From positions 51,334,698-51,398,697 of the forward strand of contig NC_083883.1 of the NCBI RefSeq assembly GCF_032452875.1: 64,000 bases of DNA, written 5' to 3'. The translations under genes were made by a program, and so were the position numbers. This document shows, piece after piece, positions 22,840 through 34,560 of the stretch. The stretch's first letter is position 1; each line of letters opens with the position of its first letter. Source of the stretch: Bos javanicus. Taxonomy: Eukaryota > Chordata > Mammalia > Artiodactyla > Bovidae. The notes below the pieces were generated by a model. The model was given only the letters and a program-made list of their open reading frames with translations. It did no database searches and was not told the origin of the DNA.

Positions 22840-24017
22840 AATATGGTTAACACCCCTGAACCACACATTAAAAGTGGTTAGGATGCCCTGTTAGAACGAC
22901 CAAAACCCAGAACACAACGGCACCAAATGCTGCTGAGGACTGGAGCAACAGAAACTCTTCGGTGGCCACTGATGGGGATGCAGATGGTGCAGCCACTTGG
23001 GAACACAGTTCAGAGTTTTCTTATGAAACTACACACAGTCTTACCAGACAAGCCAGCAGCCACACTCCTTGGTGTTTACCCAAAGGAGCTGAAGACCATG
23101 TCTGTACAAAAACGTGCCCATAGATGTTTACAACAGCTTTATTCATATCCGTCAAAACTCGGAAGCAATGAAGGTACCTTTCAGTGGGTGATGGACAAAT
23201 AAACTGTTCTAGCCAGACAATGGAAATATTACCCAGCTAAAAAGAAATGAGCCAGGTTTCCCTGGTGGTGTAGTAGTAAAGAATCCACCTGCCAATGCAG
23301 GAGATGTTGGTTCAAGCCCTGGTCTGGGAAGATCCCACATGCCACAGAGCACCTAAGCCGGTGCACCACAGCTGCTGAGTCTGTGCTCTAGAGTCTGACA
23401 GTGGCAACTACTAAGCCCATGCTCCACAACAAAGAGAAGCCGGTGCACCACGATTAGAGAGCAGCCCCCGCTTGCCGCGACGAGAGAAGGCCCATGTGCA
23501 GCAGCGAAGACCCAGGGCAGCCAAAAATAAAAATAAATTTTTTTTTAAAAAGGAAATGAGCCATCAAGTCATGAAAAGACATGGAGGAAACTTAAATGCA
23601 TATGACTTAAGTGAAAGATGCCAATCTGAAAAGGCTACATACTGTATAATTCCAACATAAAACAATCTGGAAAAGGCAAAATGCTGGAGACGGTAAAAGA
23701 TGAGTGGCTGCCGTGGGCGGGGTGACCAGGGGGAGCACAGAAGGCTTTCAGGGCAGTGAAATGCTGTGTGTGATGCAACAGTGGTGGGTGCACATCACTG
23801 TACATTTGTCCAAACACACGGAACGCGTAACACCAAGAGGGACCCCCAGCGTAAACTGTGGGATCTGGGAGACGTAACAAGGTACCCTCTGGCGGGGGTG
23901 TCGATAATGGGCAGGTTGTGTGTGTGGTGGGACATGTGTGGGAACTCTCTGTATCTTTCTTTCAATTTTGCTGCGAATCTAAACTTGTCCTAGAAAATAA
24001 AACCTTAATTTTAAAAG
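22840..24017 (+). mobile_element. L1 LINE 3' end, interrupted by a CHR-1 SINE
   Basis: Sense L1 ORF2-end/3' UTR phrases (AGCCACTTGGGAACACAGTT, TGTTTACAACAGCTTTATTC, GGTACCTTTCAGTGGGTGAT) continue after the SINE with ATGGAGGAAACTTAAATGCA and end in AAATAAAACCTTAATTTTAA at 24017. Confidence 0.88.
23255..23548 (+). mobile_element. CHR-1 SINE with TSD, inside L1
   Basis: A full-length sense copy from GGTTTCCCTGGTGGTG to CAGCCAAAAATAAAAATAAA and an AT tail. The direct repeats aaaagaaatgagcca (23240-23254) and aaaggaaatgagcca (23549-23563) are the target duplication. Confidence 0.95.
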
Positions 24018-24554
24018 AGAATCCTAAGCAGGGTTGAGACGGTGATTTTTATGTCCTGTGTTAAGCGGCGATGGCTGACTGAAGAAGATGTATGAGGGAC
24101 GAGGGGGCCGTGGAGGGTCGTGGATGCTCCGGAGTTGGCTGGTCCCAGCTGCTCTGCAGGACAGAGACCGGCACCTCCATCCCAGCTCTGACGCAGCATC
24201 ACTTTATTTGAGGGCACCAGCCTCCAGCAGGGCCAGGGGCTGCTGGTGCTTCTGTGTGACTCACTGTGCTTCACACACTTACAGAAATACTGAGTTAAGT
24301 CACACACTGCAAGCATCTCTAAAAACTGCAATGTGAATGAAGGTAACACAAAATTCATGCAGTGTGCATCTATGAGGACCTGGACAGCAAAATGGTAAAT
24401 GCATGATTATCATCTCAAAGAATATTTAAGATGAGTCACTGCATGAGAAAATTTGAAATATTATGAAGTCTTACAAGTCAAAAATGAAAGAAACTGAGGT
24501 TTTTCCAAAATTAGAAAATAATCCTAAAAATAGATGTGACATTTCCAATAATAA
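24018..24554. other. Intron, no feature recognised
   Basis: AT-richer sequence. A possible degraded repeat tail is present, but nothing can be named. Confidence 0.4.
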
Positions 24555-24703
24555 CTTTTTGTTTATGGGTTCTTTTTGGTCTTTTAGCTCCAGCATGCAA
24601 ACTCTTCCTTATGTGGGATCTAGTTCCCTGACCAGGGATTGAACCCAGGCCCCCTGAATTGGGAGTGTGGAGTCTTAGCCACTGGACACCAGGGAAGGCC
24701 CTC
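24555..24703 (-). mobile_element. CHR-2-type SINE
   Basis: Antisense copy with CCCTGACCAGGGATTGAACC and CTTAGCCACTGGACACCAGG, then GAAGGCCC. Confidence 0.88.
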
Positions 24704-24779
24704 CAATAGTAGTTTGTGGGGGTGAAAAAAAATTTTTTTCTAAATGGCCCCAAAGTAAACTTTTGTCAACTATACAACA

Positions 24780-25037
24780 GGAAAGTGAAAGTCGTGTCTC
24801 TTTGTGACCCCACGGACTGTAGCTTGCCAGGCCCTCCTCCAGGTCTCCCCAACCCAGGGATGGAACCCAGGTTTCCCACACTGCAGGCAGATTCTTCCAC
24901 CGTCTGAGCCACCAGGGAAGCCCAAGAATACTGGAGTGGGTCAATCCCTTCTCCAGTGGATCTTCTGACCCAGTAATCGGACCAGGGTCTCCCGCATTGT
25001 AGGCGGATTCTTTACTGTCTGAGCCACAAGGGAAACC
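24780..25037 (-). mobile_element. Bov-tA SINE, rearranged dimer
   Basis: Two partial antisense copies lie head to tail: GAAAGTCGTGTCTCTTTGTG to GAGCCACCAGGGAAGCCC (24780-24923), then AGAATACTGGAGTGGG to GAGCCACAAGGGAAACC (24924-25037). The first lacks the middle part and the second starts in the middle. Confidence 0.85.
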
Positions 25038-25365
25038 GTATACAATGGGAAAGACTGAGGTAATTATCTTTGAGGTTTCTCTACAGGAAACATTGCAAAA
25101 CTGTCATTTAAGAAGAAAATTAAAGAAATGTATTATAGGATCATGCCAAGCAGATATTTAATGATAAGTGTAATTAAGGTGATTTTTCAAGATTTTGGAA
25201 TGCTGTTTGTATTTTAAAAGTTATCATTTAGCTTTACTTCTCATACTAAATACAAATGCACACACATGTGTAAAAGCAGACAAGTGCAGAAAGTACAAGC
25301 AAACACATGCACATGTACCAGGCTACTCTTCATGCAGCAGAAAAGGGTGAACAAAACACACATTT
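25038..25365. other. AT-rich intron, no feature recognised
   Basis: A/T-rich, with no coding or repeat signature I can name. Confidence 0.4.
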
Positions 25366-25492
25366 CCTCCTGGAGAAGGAAAAGGCAACCCACCCCAGGA
25401 TTCCTGCCTGGAGAATCCCATGGACAGAGGAGCCTGGAGGGCTACAGTCCATGGGGTCTAAAGAGTCAGACACGACTTAGTGACTAAACCAC
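25366..25492 (+). mobile_element. Bov-tA SINE, partial, followed by (AC)n
   Basis: TCCTGGAGAAGGAAAAGGC to AGTCAGACACGACTTAGTGA; the head is missing. A short (AC) run lies at 25505-25520. Confidence 0.92.
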
Positions 25493-25522
25493 CACCATCA
25501 CAAGACACACACACACACACCC

Positions 25523-26282
25523 CTATTTTTCCAAAAAGAAACACAGGAAGAATAAGCACAAAAGATGAATGAAATTGGCTGCATATGGGCTGAAGGTACA
25601 TGATTAGGAATCTTTGTGCAGAGTTTTTATTTTTGATTCAATTCATGTAATATCACAGAATTCCTCAATAAACAAACAAAGATGGGGACATACCCTAAAA
25701 GTGAGTGCAGACAGAAAGAAATAAACCCAGCTGACCATTGCATTGACAACACCCAGGGGGCCATGGGGCCCAGGTGACCCCCCAGGAGTCACACTTGAAC
25801 TGAACCCATGTCAGGGTAGCAGAGTCCAAGGACCAAGGCTGCAAGGGAGGCATGTTGGCACGTAGGCAGGGCACACGTGTCCTGATGCAGTGGACTGGGG
25901 CTGAGGAGCCCAGGAGGCCTGAGGCAGGCGTCTGGAGCCAGGGCAGCTCCAGTCCAGGTGGGAGCTCGAGGGTCAGAGCATAAGCCTAGGCCCCACTCCT
26001 GGGTGTGAGGGGCACACAGAGCCCAGACCTGCCTCCAAAAGTCCCCTCCACCCCAAGGAGGCCAGGTCCCCGGAGCAGCTCCAGGCTGGACAAGGACCGT
26101 GCCTGCTAGTCCCAGAAGCAACTGTGCCAGAAAGTGGGGACCCCCTTAAATGCTGGGGGAACGTGCCCCACATCAGCAGAAACCGCTTCTGCAGGCCCTG
26201 CCAGCCAAATGCAGCAAATTGGAGCCTCAAAAGGAATGATAAAAATGAATTTTAATAAACTCACGATTCAGAAAAATCCCAG
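25523..26282. other. Intron, no feature recognised
   Basis: No exon, RNA or repeat supported. Confidence 0.4.
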
Positions 26283-26490
26283 TCCACATGGATACAATGC
26301 AATAAAAAATCTGCCTGTCAATGCAGGAGACACGGGTTCAATCCCTGGGTCAGGAAAGATCCCTGGAGGAGGAAATGGCAACCCACTCCAGTATTCTTGC
26401 CCGGGAAATCCCATGAACAGAGGAGCCTGGGAGCTATACAGTCCATGGGCTTGCGAAAGAGTAGAACACACTGAGCCACTAAACAACACC
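26283..26490 (+). mobile_element. Bov-tA SINE
   Basis: Sense copy: CAATGCAGGAGACACGGGTT, then GGAAATGGCAACCCACTCCA, ending CACTGAGCCACTAAACAAC. The head is degraded. Confidence 0.92.
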
Positions 26491-29404
26491 ACCACCAGGA
26501 TAGGGAGTGACGGCAAGAGAAACTGGCTACATGAGTGCCCCAACAACAACAACCCTCCCACAGAGGCCCACACCACGTGCAGCAGACACACACCCTCAGC
26601 CTCCATCCCAGACCTCCCCTCATTCCATGAACCTGGGACACCAGTGCTAGAAGCAGGACCACGGAGTGGGTGGCACCGGCTTGGAAAGGTTGCTCCAGAC
26701 AACAAAGGATTTGGAAAAAGTGTGATAAACAGCACAGTGTGGCAAGAGGAGGAGGAGTACGTGGTCCACACGGTCTGTTCTGAGACGACTCAGTGCTTTC
26801 AGGAGAGCAACACGTGGAACGCAAACCTGGGAACGGGGTGTTTAAAGCTGGTCTCTGCAGTGTGACAACCCTCACCACGGCTTCAATCAGTCCTGTCACC
26901 GTGCAGCCGCTCTGCCCCTGCCCACGTCCTCAGGGCTGCTCCAGGGAGCCACCCACCACTAGGCTCGCCCATCGACTTTGAATAGCAATGGGTACGGCTC
27001 TGAAGGGGGCAGCCTGGGGAAGTGGCATTTCTGAGCTGTGGGGATCAACCAGCTGAGACCCGGTGTCCGAGTCGCCCTCTGACCTTCTCTGATGACTGTG
27101 CATCTCCTGCCTGCAGTCAGGTCACCGGGCAGCTCCAGGTCGGCCGCAGCAGCAGCATTTGCACCAGGGAAATGGGCAGGAGCGACATGGGAGAGCAAGC
27201 TTACACGTTCCAAGTGTTCAGCCGCCTCCAGGGCAAAACAGTCACTGATGCTTAGTCAGCTACCCCGAGTCTCCTGCAAACTCACCTCACACCAGCCAAG
27301 GGACACACGGCACCAGTGGAAAGGTGCCCCTGCCTGGTTGATCCTGGATGACTGCTCGGCAGCCCCAGCTCCCCACCCACTCAGGGTTCCCTCCCCAGAC
27401 AACACCAGAGATGGAGGTGGGGGAGGCAGCCAGGGTTGAAGGGAACCACATGCAGCCACTCCGGCTCAGGTCGGTCAGGAGAGCAGCCAGAATATGCCTG
27501 GGCTCTCCTGGGGCAGCACTGCAGCGTCTGACCTGGGGACTCGCCTGGAGTTGTGACGGCCAGATCAGCCTGTCACCACCACCACTTAACAGGAGGACGG
27601 GTGGCAGAGAACTGACCATGCTCCCTGGGAAAACCTCGTGTCCACAGCCGTAGCTGTGCTGCCCTCCACACCCTCTAGCCCTGGCCACCTCTCCCGGATG
27701 ATGGGACTGAAGGGAAGTCTGTGTCCCTGCCTGTGGGGGTCGGAGAGCCCCTGCCTTGCCCCACCATGGGGGCTCCAGGCCTACCACCCACCACTGAGCA
27801 CCCAGCATCACCCTACTGGCCAGGGTCTGGCCCTTTTGCTCCCCAGGCCCATCACAAGCTCCCAGTGGCCAAAGTTGGAATAATGTGGACAAGAAACAAA
27901 ATAGGAGCATGAAATTACCATCTGAGAGTCCAGACCAACATAAAGAAGGAAATGGCGTGACATCAAACACCTTGAGTAGAAAAGTCCAGATAATCCACGT
28001 GGATACCCCCTCCCCTCAAGGTGGGCTGGGCTGGCTACCTTCCTCAGAAAACAGGGTGAGAAGGGGAAAGAGGGGCTCTACAAGGGGACCCCTGGCAGAG
28101 ACACCTCAGCCAGGGGTGCAAGGCCACGTCACCTGGTGCCGTGAGCACAGGCGAGACAGCAGGGCCTGGTGCAATGTGCTGAGCAGGGTGGTGGTCCTGC
28201 GGTTCCTCTGGAGGCCCTGCCCCAGTCTAAGCATGAGAAAAACATCAGACAAAGCCCAGCAGCAGGGCACCTGACGGACATCTGGCCAGACCTCCTTCAC
28301 AGGCCAAGGTCACAGAAACAAGGGGGTCTGGGGCCTGTCGCAGCCAGAGGAGCCCAAGCACACATGACGACTGACGTCACATGGGGGCCTGGGTGGGAAA
28401 TGAGGACACCGGGTGAGGTGGGACAGGAGCCCATGGAAACGGGCCAACACGGGATCAGCGGCCATGACTGGCACACACACTGGTGGTGCTGCGGGACCAC
28501 CCCGACCTGCCCTAAACCCAAGCCTGCTCTGAAACATGGTGTCTATCAACCCACACAGAGCTGGGCTGGGAAGAGCCACAGTGCGCCAGCTCTGCTGTCC
28601 CCAGCCGCTGGGGCTCCCCTGCTCACCCTCACCCCTCTGGCAGCACCAGTCCTTGTCCCATGGGCACTTGGGCCCTAGGACGCACTGATTCCCAACATCC
28701 ACACCCACCCAGGTTCACCCATGATGGCCTGACCAGCCAAGGTTCTTCTGCACAGTTTTAACCATCTATTAATAGAAGGTGTCCAGGCAAACAGCAGCAG
28801 GAACACAGTCACTTACTATGTTCCCTCCAAGACCACAGTCAAAGGAAAAGAAACACCGATAAACCCATCACAGCAAAGAGGAGGTGGGTGATGACACCAT
28901 GTGGAACCCCGGAAGGCAGCCCCCCAACTGTGGTCACAGGAGACGAGACAGGGAGGAGCCCCTGAGGCCTGACTCGGAGACTCCTAGACTCTAAGGAGAA
29001 GACCCCCATCCTCACCTGGGCAGCAGATGGAATGAGGGCCTGACCCAGGGGGATGGTGGCAGCCTGGTCACACAGTATGAGACCCCAGCCTCCTGGGAGT
29101 AGCCCAGTGGGGATACCAAACTGGCCATCCCTATGGGCTGGTGATCGTGGGTCACAGGGGCCGATGGAAACCTCCCGGCAAAATAAGCTGCGAAAAAGAA
29201 CCTAGGTGGACATGGAACCATGGGAAGGGATGAAGAACATGTTTAGAATGAAGACACCAGCTCCTCTTTCACCCACCCCCCTCTGCTCCCACTGGCTATG
29301 GGTGCCAGTATCTCATTCACGAACTAGGTCCTCGAAGTAGTGGGGACTTGAGCTCACAATCACACTCCATTTAAGAGGGTCTGAGTGGGAGCCAAACTCT
29401 CAGC
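26491..29404. other. PRKCZ intron 4, unique sequence
   Basis: Nearly 3 kb with no recognisable repeat, exon or RNA. The only notable motif group is the CRE/E-box cluster at 28.37 kb. Long frames (up to 227 codons, at 27287-27970) have no known domain. Confidence 0.5.
28364..28384. promoter_or_regulatory. CRE/E-box cluster in PRKCZ intron 4
   Basis: A half-site TGACG at 28364, a full palindromic CRE TGACGTCA at 28372-28379 and an overlapping E-box CACATG (28378-28383) are packed into about 20 bases. There is no TATA box or CpG island around them, so an enhancer-type element is more likely than a promoter. Motif evidence only. Confidence 0.25.
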
Positions 29405-29640
29405 AGAGAGCCTAGACTTGGACCCAGCCTGCGGAAGATGAATCCCAGCTCTGCCAGGCACAGCTGTGTGATTTGGGAAAATGATCTGACCTCTCTGTGC
29501 CGTGGGTGGCATTCTCTCCACAGAACACAGACAACAGCAGCAGGTGCCCAGAGAGGATCGTGAGGACTAAAGCGTTCATGTGTGTGAAGCCTTAAAGCCA
29601 TCAAAGTGCTCAGTGACTCACTGTGTATGACGGCGCCTCT
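29405..29640 (+). mobile_element. MIR SINE
   Basis: The order of phrases fits MIR: GAATCCCAGCTCTGCCAGGC, ACAGCTGTGTGATTTGGG, TGACCTCTCTGTGCCG, then ATCGTGAGGACTAAAGCG. Old and divergent. Confidence 0.75.
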
Positions 29641-29679
29641 CGCCACAATTAATAACCTCAAAGCAACACTACGATCGTC

Positions 29680-30330
29680 CAGCTCTGAAACAAGGGCAGA
29701 ACAGTCTATTCCAGGAATGAACCTTCAGAGAACAAAACAGAACTCTTAAAAAATAAGGGTAAGACAACACACTTAATAGATGGTTTGGATGAGAAAAATT
29801 AAAGGTATCACCTAGAAAATAAAACAGAAGTGGAAAACAGAAAATCATAGAACCAGTCCAAGAGTTCCAACAAACCACTGGTGGGCATTCTAGAAAAGGG
29901 TACCAGAGGGGAGTGAACCGTCAAAGGAATAACTGAACAGAAGTGTCCCACCAGGAATGCCTGGTGCGTCCATGCTGAAAGTTCCAGCACAGGAAACAAA
30001 GCACCTCTCATCGAGTCACGTTGTCATGAAACTTGAGGATATAGGAAACGAAAGATCCTAGAAACCTTCAGCAGAAAAAAGATCCCACAACAATCAAACT
30101 GGCCTCTGACTTCATGATCAGACCAGAAACCAGTGGGCCATGGTCAGTCCCTTCAATGTGCCAATGGGGGTGATTCTAACATAGGCTTCCATACCCAGCT
30201 AAACTATCACCAAGTGTTCTACTCAGGTAAACGCACATCCACTCCAGGTATCAAAAGACTTACTCTCCTTTCCCTCCAGACCCCTTTCTCAGAACGTATC
30301 TGGAGAACATCTTAACCGGAGACCAGGCCA
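29680..30330 (+). mobile_element. Ancient LINE fragment (HAL1/L1M-like)
   Basis: Phrases such as TGTCATGAAACTTGAGGATA, ACTGGCCTCTGACTTC and CCATACCCAGCTAAACTATC recur in old L1/HAL1-type repeats. The family assignment is tentative and the limits approximate. Confidence 0.45.
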
Positions 30331-30666
30331 AGAAAGAGGACAGGGGGCAAGGCCCAGAAAGGTCAGGTCATTTTCCCAAATCACAGGATGGAGGATGGAC
30401 CAGGGATGAAAGAGGCAGATAAAGCAGAGCAGTGGGAGATCCAGGGATGAAAGCAAAGAGAGGTCCTGGGTATGCTGTGTGGGGCCTGGGGGTGCCCAGG
30501 AGTGTTGCCCATGTACTGAGAAGATTGTGGGAATATTTCAGGCAGGACTTCTAGAAAATTCTAAGGAAGAAAATCAAGACAAGTATCAACAGCAAGAGAA
30601 ACTACAAGCTGTGCAAGACAGGAAATATGATGCTGGTGGCTCTTAAACATTTACTTGTGCATTAAG

Positions 30667-30894
30667 TTGTTGTTTAGTCACTGAATTATGTTTAGTCACT
30701 AAATTATGTCTATCTCTTTTGCAATGCCATGGACTGTAGCCTGCCAGGCTCCTCTGTCACTGGGATTTCCCAGGCAAGAATTCCGGAGTGGGTTTCCAAA
30801 TCCGTCTGCAGGGGATCTTCCTGACCCAGGGACTGAACCTGTATCTCCTGCATTGGCAGGCAAATTCTTTACCACTGAGCCACCAGGGAAGCCC
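30667..30894 (-). mobile_element. Bov-tA SINE
   Basis: Antisense copy. The start has a local duplication of TTAGTCACT(G/A)AATTATGT; it ends GAGCCACCAGGGAAGCCC. Confidence 0.92.
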
Positions 30895-30904
30895 CATGAA
30901 CGAT

Positions 30905-30938
30905 CTACGTGAATGTTTATGTCACGTAGACATAAACA
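30905..30938. other. Overlapping hairpins next to a SINE
   Basis: CTACGTGA (30905-30912) pairs with TCACGTAG (30922-30929). TGTTTATGTC (30914-30923) pairs with GACATAAACA (30929-30938). The two stems share bases and cannot coexist. Confidence 0.7.
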
Positions 30939-32979
30939 GTCAGTGACTAAACAATCCCACTGGGGGCAGAGGGAAGGAGTGCTGCACTGCCGCGTCCAGA
31001 GACATGACAGAACAAGAAACACCTCTGACGGAAATGCAAGATTCAGAAATGCAGAAACATGTGCCAAGGGTGGGGGAGAGGCAGTGATACCAGTTTTCTC
31101 TCTTTAAGCCACATGGACTATTCAGCACCTTAAAACAGAAATACATAAAACTCAAATTTAAATTCAAGATGTGAAAACAATACATCACACAAACCGTACA
31201 CACGAGCACGTCCCGACCAGGACGAGATGTCCACCCTGTTTGACATGACCTCGTTCCAGCCTCCTGACAATCCCATGTCAAAGAAAAAGAAACCAAGGCA
31301 CAGGGCAGGAGGGCCATGGGGCAGGTGACCAGGGCAGCCCTGGGGTGCTGACTGCAGTTCCCCTCAGGGTGCCCACACACAGAGACACTCCTTGCTGCTG
31401 CAAATCAACTCTTCAACTTCCCGGAGAAAGCACATGAAAAAGAGCAACCTTTAAAAAGACCACACACATAACTACCAAATTAAACAGTAAAACACAAATT
31501 CAGGGTCCCCCCAGCCCCAGCATCCCGTGCACAATCTCTTGTTCACCCCATAAACCATCATGGAGTAAAATGAAGATGAAGCAGCCTCCATGGCCATCAG
31601 ATCACAGCCTCTGAGATAATCTCCAAGAAGGCTGGTTAGTCGTCAACCTGGATCCTCACCCCTCCTGATCGGGGGCCTCTTGGAGGAAACGGAGACTTGC
31701 AGGCTCGTGGTTCAGCAACTGGGGCTGGGGATGAGGGGGTGTGGAACCCGACTGGGCCCAGGCAGAATGAACAAGGTGGCCTACTCCACATTTTAGGATG
31801 ATCCTAAAAATAAACCGCCACGTCCACATGCATGGCGGGGATTCTGCAGTGCCACCTCCTGAGTGAAAGATAACAGCCATGATTTGGGGACCAAAACAAC
31901 TCGAAAGCTGGATGAGTAGCCGGTTCAGGTGGCTGATCTTAGACAAAGCTGTTCCTGCCCTTTGCACAGAACAGCCAGCTTTTATGGTCAGAAAGCCTGC
32001 CTGGGGCCCCACCCCCACCCCAGCATGAAACACACATCTGACCCTTCTGGAGCTGTGGCCCCAAGTGCTACTTGCCCCCCAGAAGCAGAGGCCCAGCAGC
32101 ACGAGGCATCTACTAAGAGGGGGGGGGCCAGACCTACTGGTCCCTCACCCCAAACGTGCCATTCCCAAGATCTAGGCAAGGAAATACAGAAAGGAACTGA
32201 TCTCTGTTCTTGGCTGTAGACACAGTGACACGACACCTGGAAGGAGGGTCTGTCCTCCAAGGACTGGCGTCACCAGGCCTTGGCTCCAAGGGCAGCACTT
32301 AGGACAGTCCCCTCACCCTGGGCCGCCCCACAGCAGCAGGAGACAGGTGCCCCCGGGCCTTAGGATGCTCAGTGGGGCTTGGGGCCTGAGCCAGGCACCT
32401 GCCAGCTGGAGCACTGAGAAGGACAGACCTCACAACGGACGGACTGCCGTGGGCCCCGCTTCATTCTAGGGCATAGACACATCCCCCAAACTCACTGCAC
32501 AAATGTGAAAAGGGACAAGACAGGAAGATGGGGATCTTCTGAAGCAGGCTGTCTCTGTGGGGCCCCAGGCCAGCGCCCAGGGAGGGGGCCTGAGGGTGGC
32601 ATCTGCCCAGGAGGGCTCCTCGCTGCTCCGTGTGACCGACTGAACAGCAGGCAGCCTGGAGGTAAAGTCAGGTAGGTTACACAGCTCACGCTCCTTACGT
32701 AAGTGTCAGCGGCTCTCAACTCTGTGAAGGCGGTCTATCGGTGGCTGACGCAGTGGAGACAGGAGTGAGAAAGCCACACAGATGGGACCAGGACACGGAT
32801 ACAGGTGGGCCCCACTACAACCCCACCTGGCAGTGCCAACGCAGGTTCTGGCGGGCTCACTCTTCCAACCGGTCCCCCATTCATGGCTTTGACTAGACCC
32901 AGCCGAGGCATTGGGCCCCAAGGCCACGTCCTGAGCCCCCGGGCAGCCTGCCTGTACCAAGGGTCCCACCAGCCCTGCA
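30939..32979. other. PRKCZ intron 4, no feature recognised
   Basis: No exon or RNA seen. A short L2/MIR-like stretch (AAGAAACCAAGGCACAGGGC, near 31290) is possible. Confidence 0.4.
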
Positions 32980-34061
32980 CAGGCGGCGCGTGATCATGAA
33001 TGGGAACAGGCCGAGACGGCCCAGAGAAACTATGACACAGCTAATTTCTGCTCCGTGGCCACACACATGCGAGCAACTCCCGCTCCATCTCCCCTGCCAT
33101 GCACCCCTCCAGTGCATCCCAAATTCTATGATTTATCCGAGTCACCCCCACACCCTGGACTGGCTGCAGAGCGGCCAGATTTCAAGGGTCCTGCTTCTGG
33201 GGGAGGGGCGGCCCTGCCTGAACAGCCTCCTGTCACCCCAGCACTGTCCACATGGGGGGACATGCTCCCCGCCGGCCTAGTGGGGGGCTGCCTCCTGCTT
33301 CTTTTGTTTTTTGCAAAAACATCTTGCAAAATGGACGTCAGAGGAGCACCCACATCCCCCTGTCCCCACCAGCGACTCGCAGCCCCAGCATCCGCGTGTA
33401 CCTCCCACCATGTCAGGACGAAGAAGCTGAGACCCAGCCGCACTCGCTGCCAACAGCCCAGGGCCGGGTGGAAGAGCCACACTGACACGACCCGCTGTCC
33501 ACGGGACTGCCAGGGCCGCAGGAGCGCAGCTACTCTGTGGACAGGGCTCAGGGCGGGGAAACAGGTGCCGGCCACGGCCAGCCTGGGCGGCCCCATCTCG
33601 GTAGCTGCCCACACTCGGGCGGCAGCGACGCGGAGCGCAGAGCAGGCAACGCACATGCACACTTGCGCCCAGGCCCTCCATGGAGGAGCCCAGCAGCAGG
33701 ACTCCCAGGAGCGAGTGAGCAGGGCCCCCGGGCGAGGGTGTCGGATGAAAACGAGGCTGCTCCGGAGCCAACCAGCCGCCAGGCCTCGGGCACACACCGT
33801 CCATCTCAGGGGCACCTTTCCTCCCCCGCCCCCGCATCAGCCGCATCCCTCGCTGGGCAGGCTCTCCTGGGGCTTGTTTTTCTAAAACCTGTCACCCCAC
33901 AGTGCTGCTCCCCCCGCGGCTCAGCTTGGAGCTGCAGCAGCCACATCCCTGCCCGGGCCAGCAGCACCAGCGCGCCCATGTCTGGAGCATCCATGCAGCG
34001 GGGAGGCTGCGTCCGGACACAACCGCTGCCTGCACGCCGCCGGGCGATGCACGTTACTCAC

Positions 34062-34195
34062 CGGGCTTTCTTCTCCTGCCTCCTCGGCAGATTCTTTATG
34101 CTCTACGGAGCGGTGGGCGTGAAAGAAGGCATCCTCCTTCCGTGAACGCGCGGACGCTGCCCTCTGCTCCCCGTGGGCCCTGACAATAGGCGGAG
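34062..34195 (-). other. Candidate alternative first exon of PRKCZ (non-coding)
   Basis: On the PRKCZ strand, GAAAGCCCG at 34070-34062 is followed by GTGAGTAA, a strong splice donor. About 150 bases upstream is an AT-rich TTTAAATA element (34221-34228) in an otherwise GC-rich stretch, so initiation near 34195-34190 would give an exon of about 130 bases. Its only ATG (34118) opens a nine-codon frame ending in TAG, so the exon would be untranslated, as expected if translation starts in a later PRKCZ exon. The PKC-zeta gene is known to use internal promoters that make N-terminally truncated products (brain PKM-zeta). Which isoform this would be cannot be told from sequence. The call rests on promoter geometry plus donor, not on homology. 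Confidence 0.4.
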
Positions 34196-34214
34196 GGGTT
34201 CACACACCAGGGCA

Positions 34215-34380
34215 GATGGATATTTAAAGGAAGGCTGGCCGGCCCGACCCCCGCCTCTCACATCCCTGCCTCCTCATGTCTCCAGGCCCGGGTGGTACCC
34301 GGCTCCCCGGGGAAGCTGGAGCCGGCAGCTGAGGCACCGACTAAAACATGGCCTGGATGCCGAGGAGCTGACGTCACGGG
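34215..34380 (-). promoter_or_regulatory. Candidate internal promoter: TATA-like box and full CRE
   Basis: A palindromic cAMP response element TGACGTCA sits at 34369-34376 and a TATA-like TTTAAATA (minus strand) at 34221-34228, about 140 bp downstream on the PRKCZ strand. The surrounding 33.0-34.6 kb is GC- and CpG-rich compared with the rest of the intron. CREB sites have been described for the internal brain promoter of this gene, so the combination is suggestive; it is inference until transcription is shown. Confidence 0.4.
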
Positions 34381-34560
34381 AGCACAGCGTCTCTGCGTGG
34401 AGACGGACCTCAGGAGCCGGGGCAGCAGCTCGGCCTCTGAGCCTCCCAGAAGCGGCGTCTGTGGGGAACAGACCCAGTGGGGCCCCAGCCTGTCACACGC
34501 CAGGCTCGCTGGCCGAGTGACAGTAGCCCCGGATTGTGGGTGACTTCTGACCTGGCTCTG

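Larger units (their letters stand above)
32980..34560. other. Intronic GC/CpG-rich block
   Basis: CpG dinucleotides are frequent here (for example 33540-33660 and 34000-34180), whereas the flanking intron is CpG-poor. No repeat copy is recognisable inside, which is unusual for this intron. Long reading frames on both strands reflect the G+C content and have no recognisable domain. Likely regulatory, including the promoter candidate at 34.2 kb. Confidence 0.5.
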
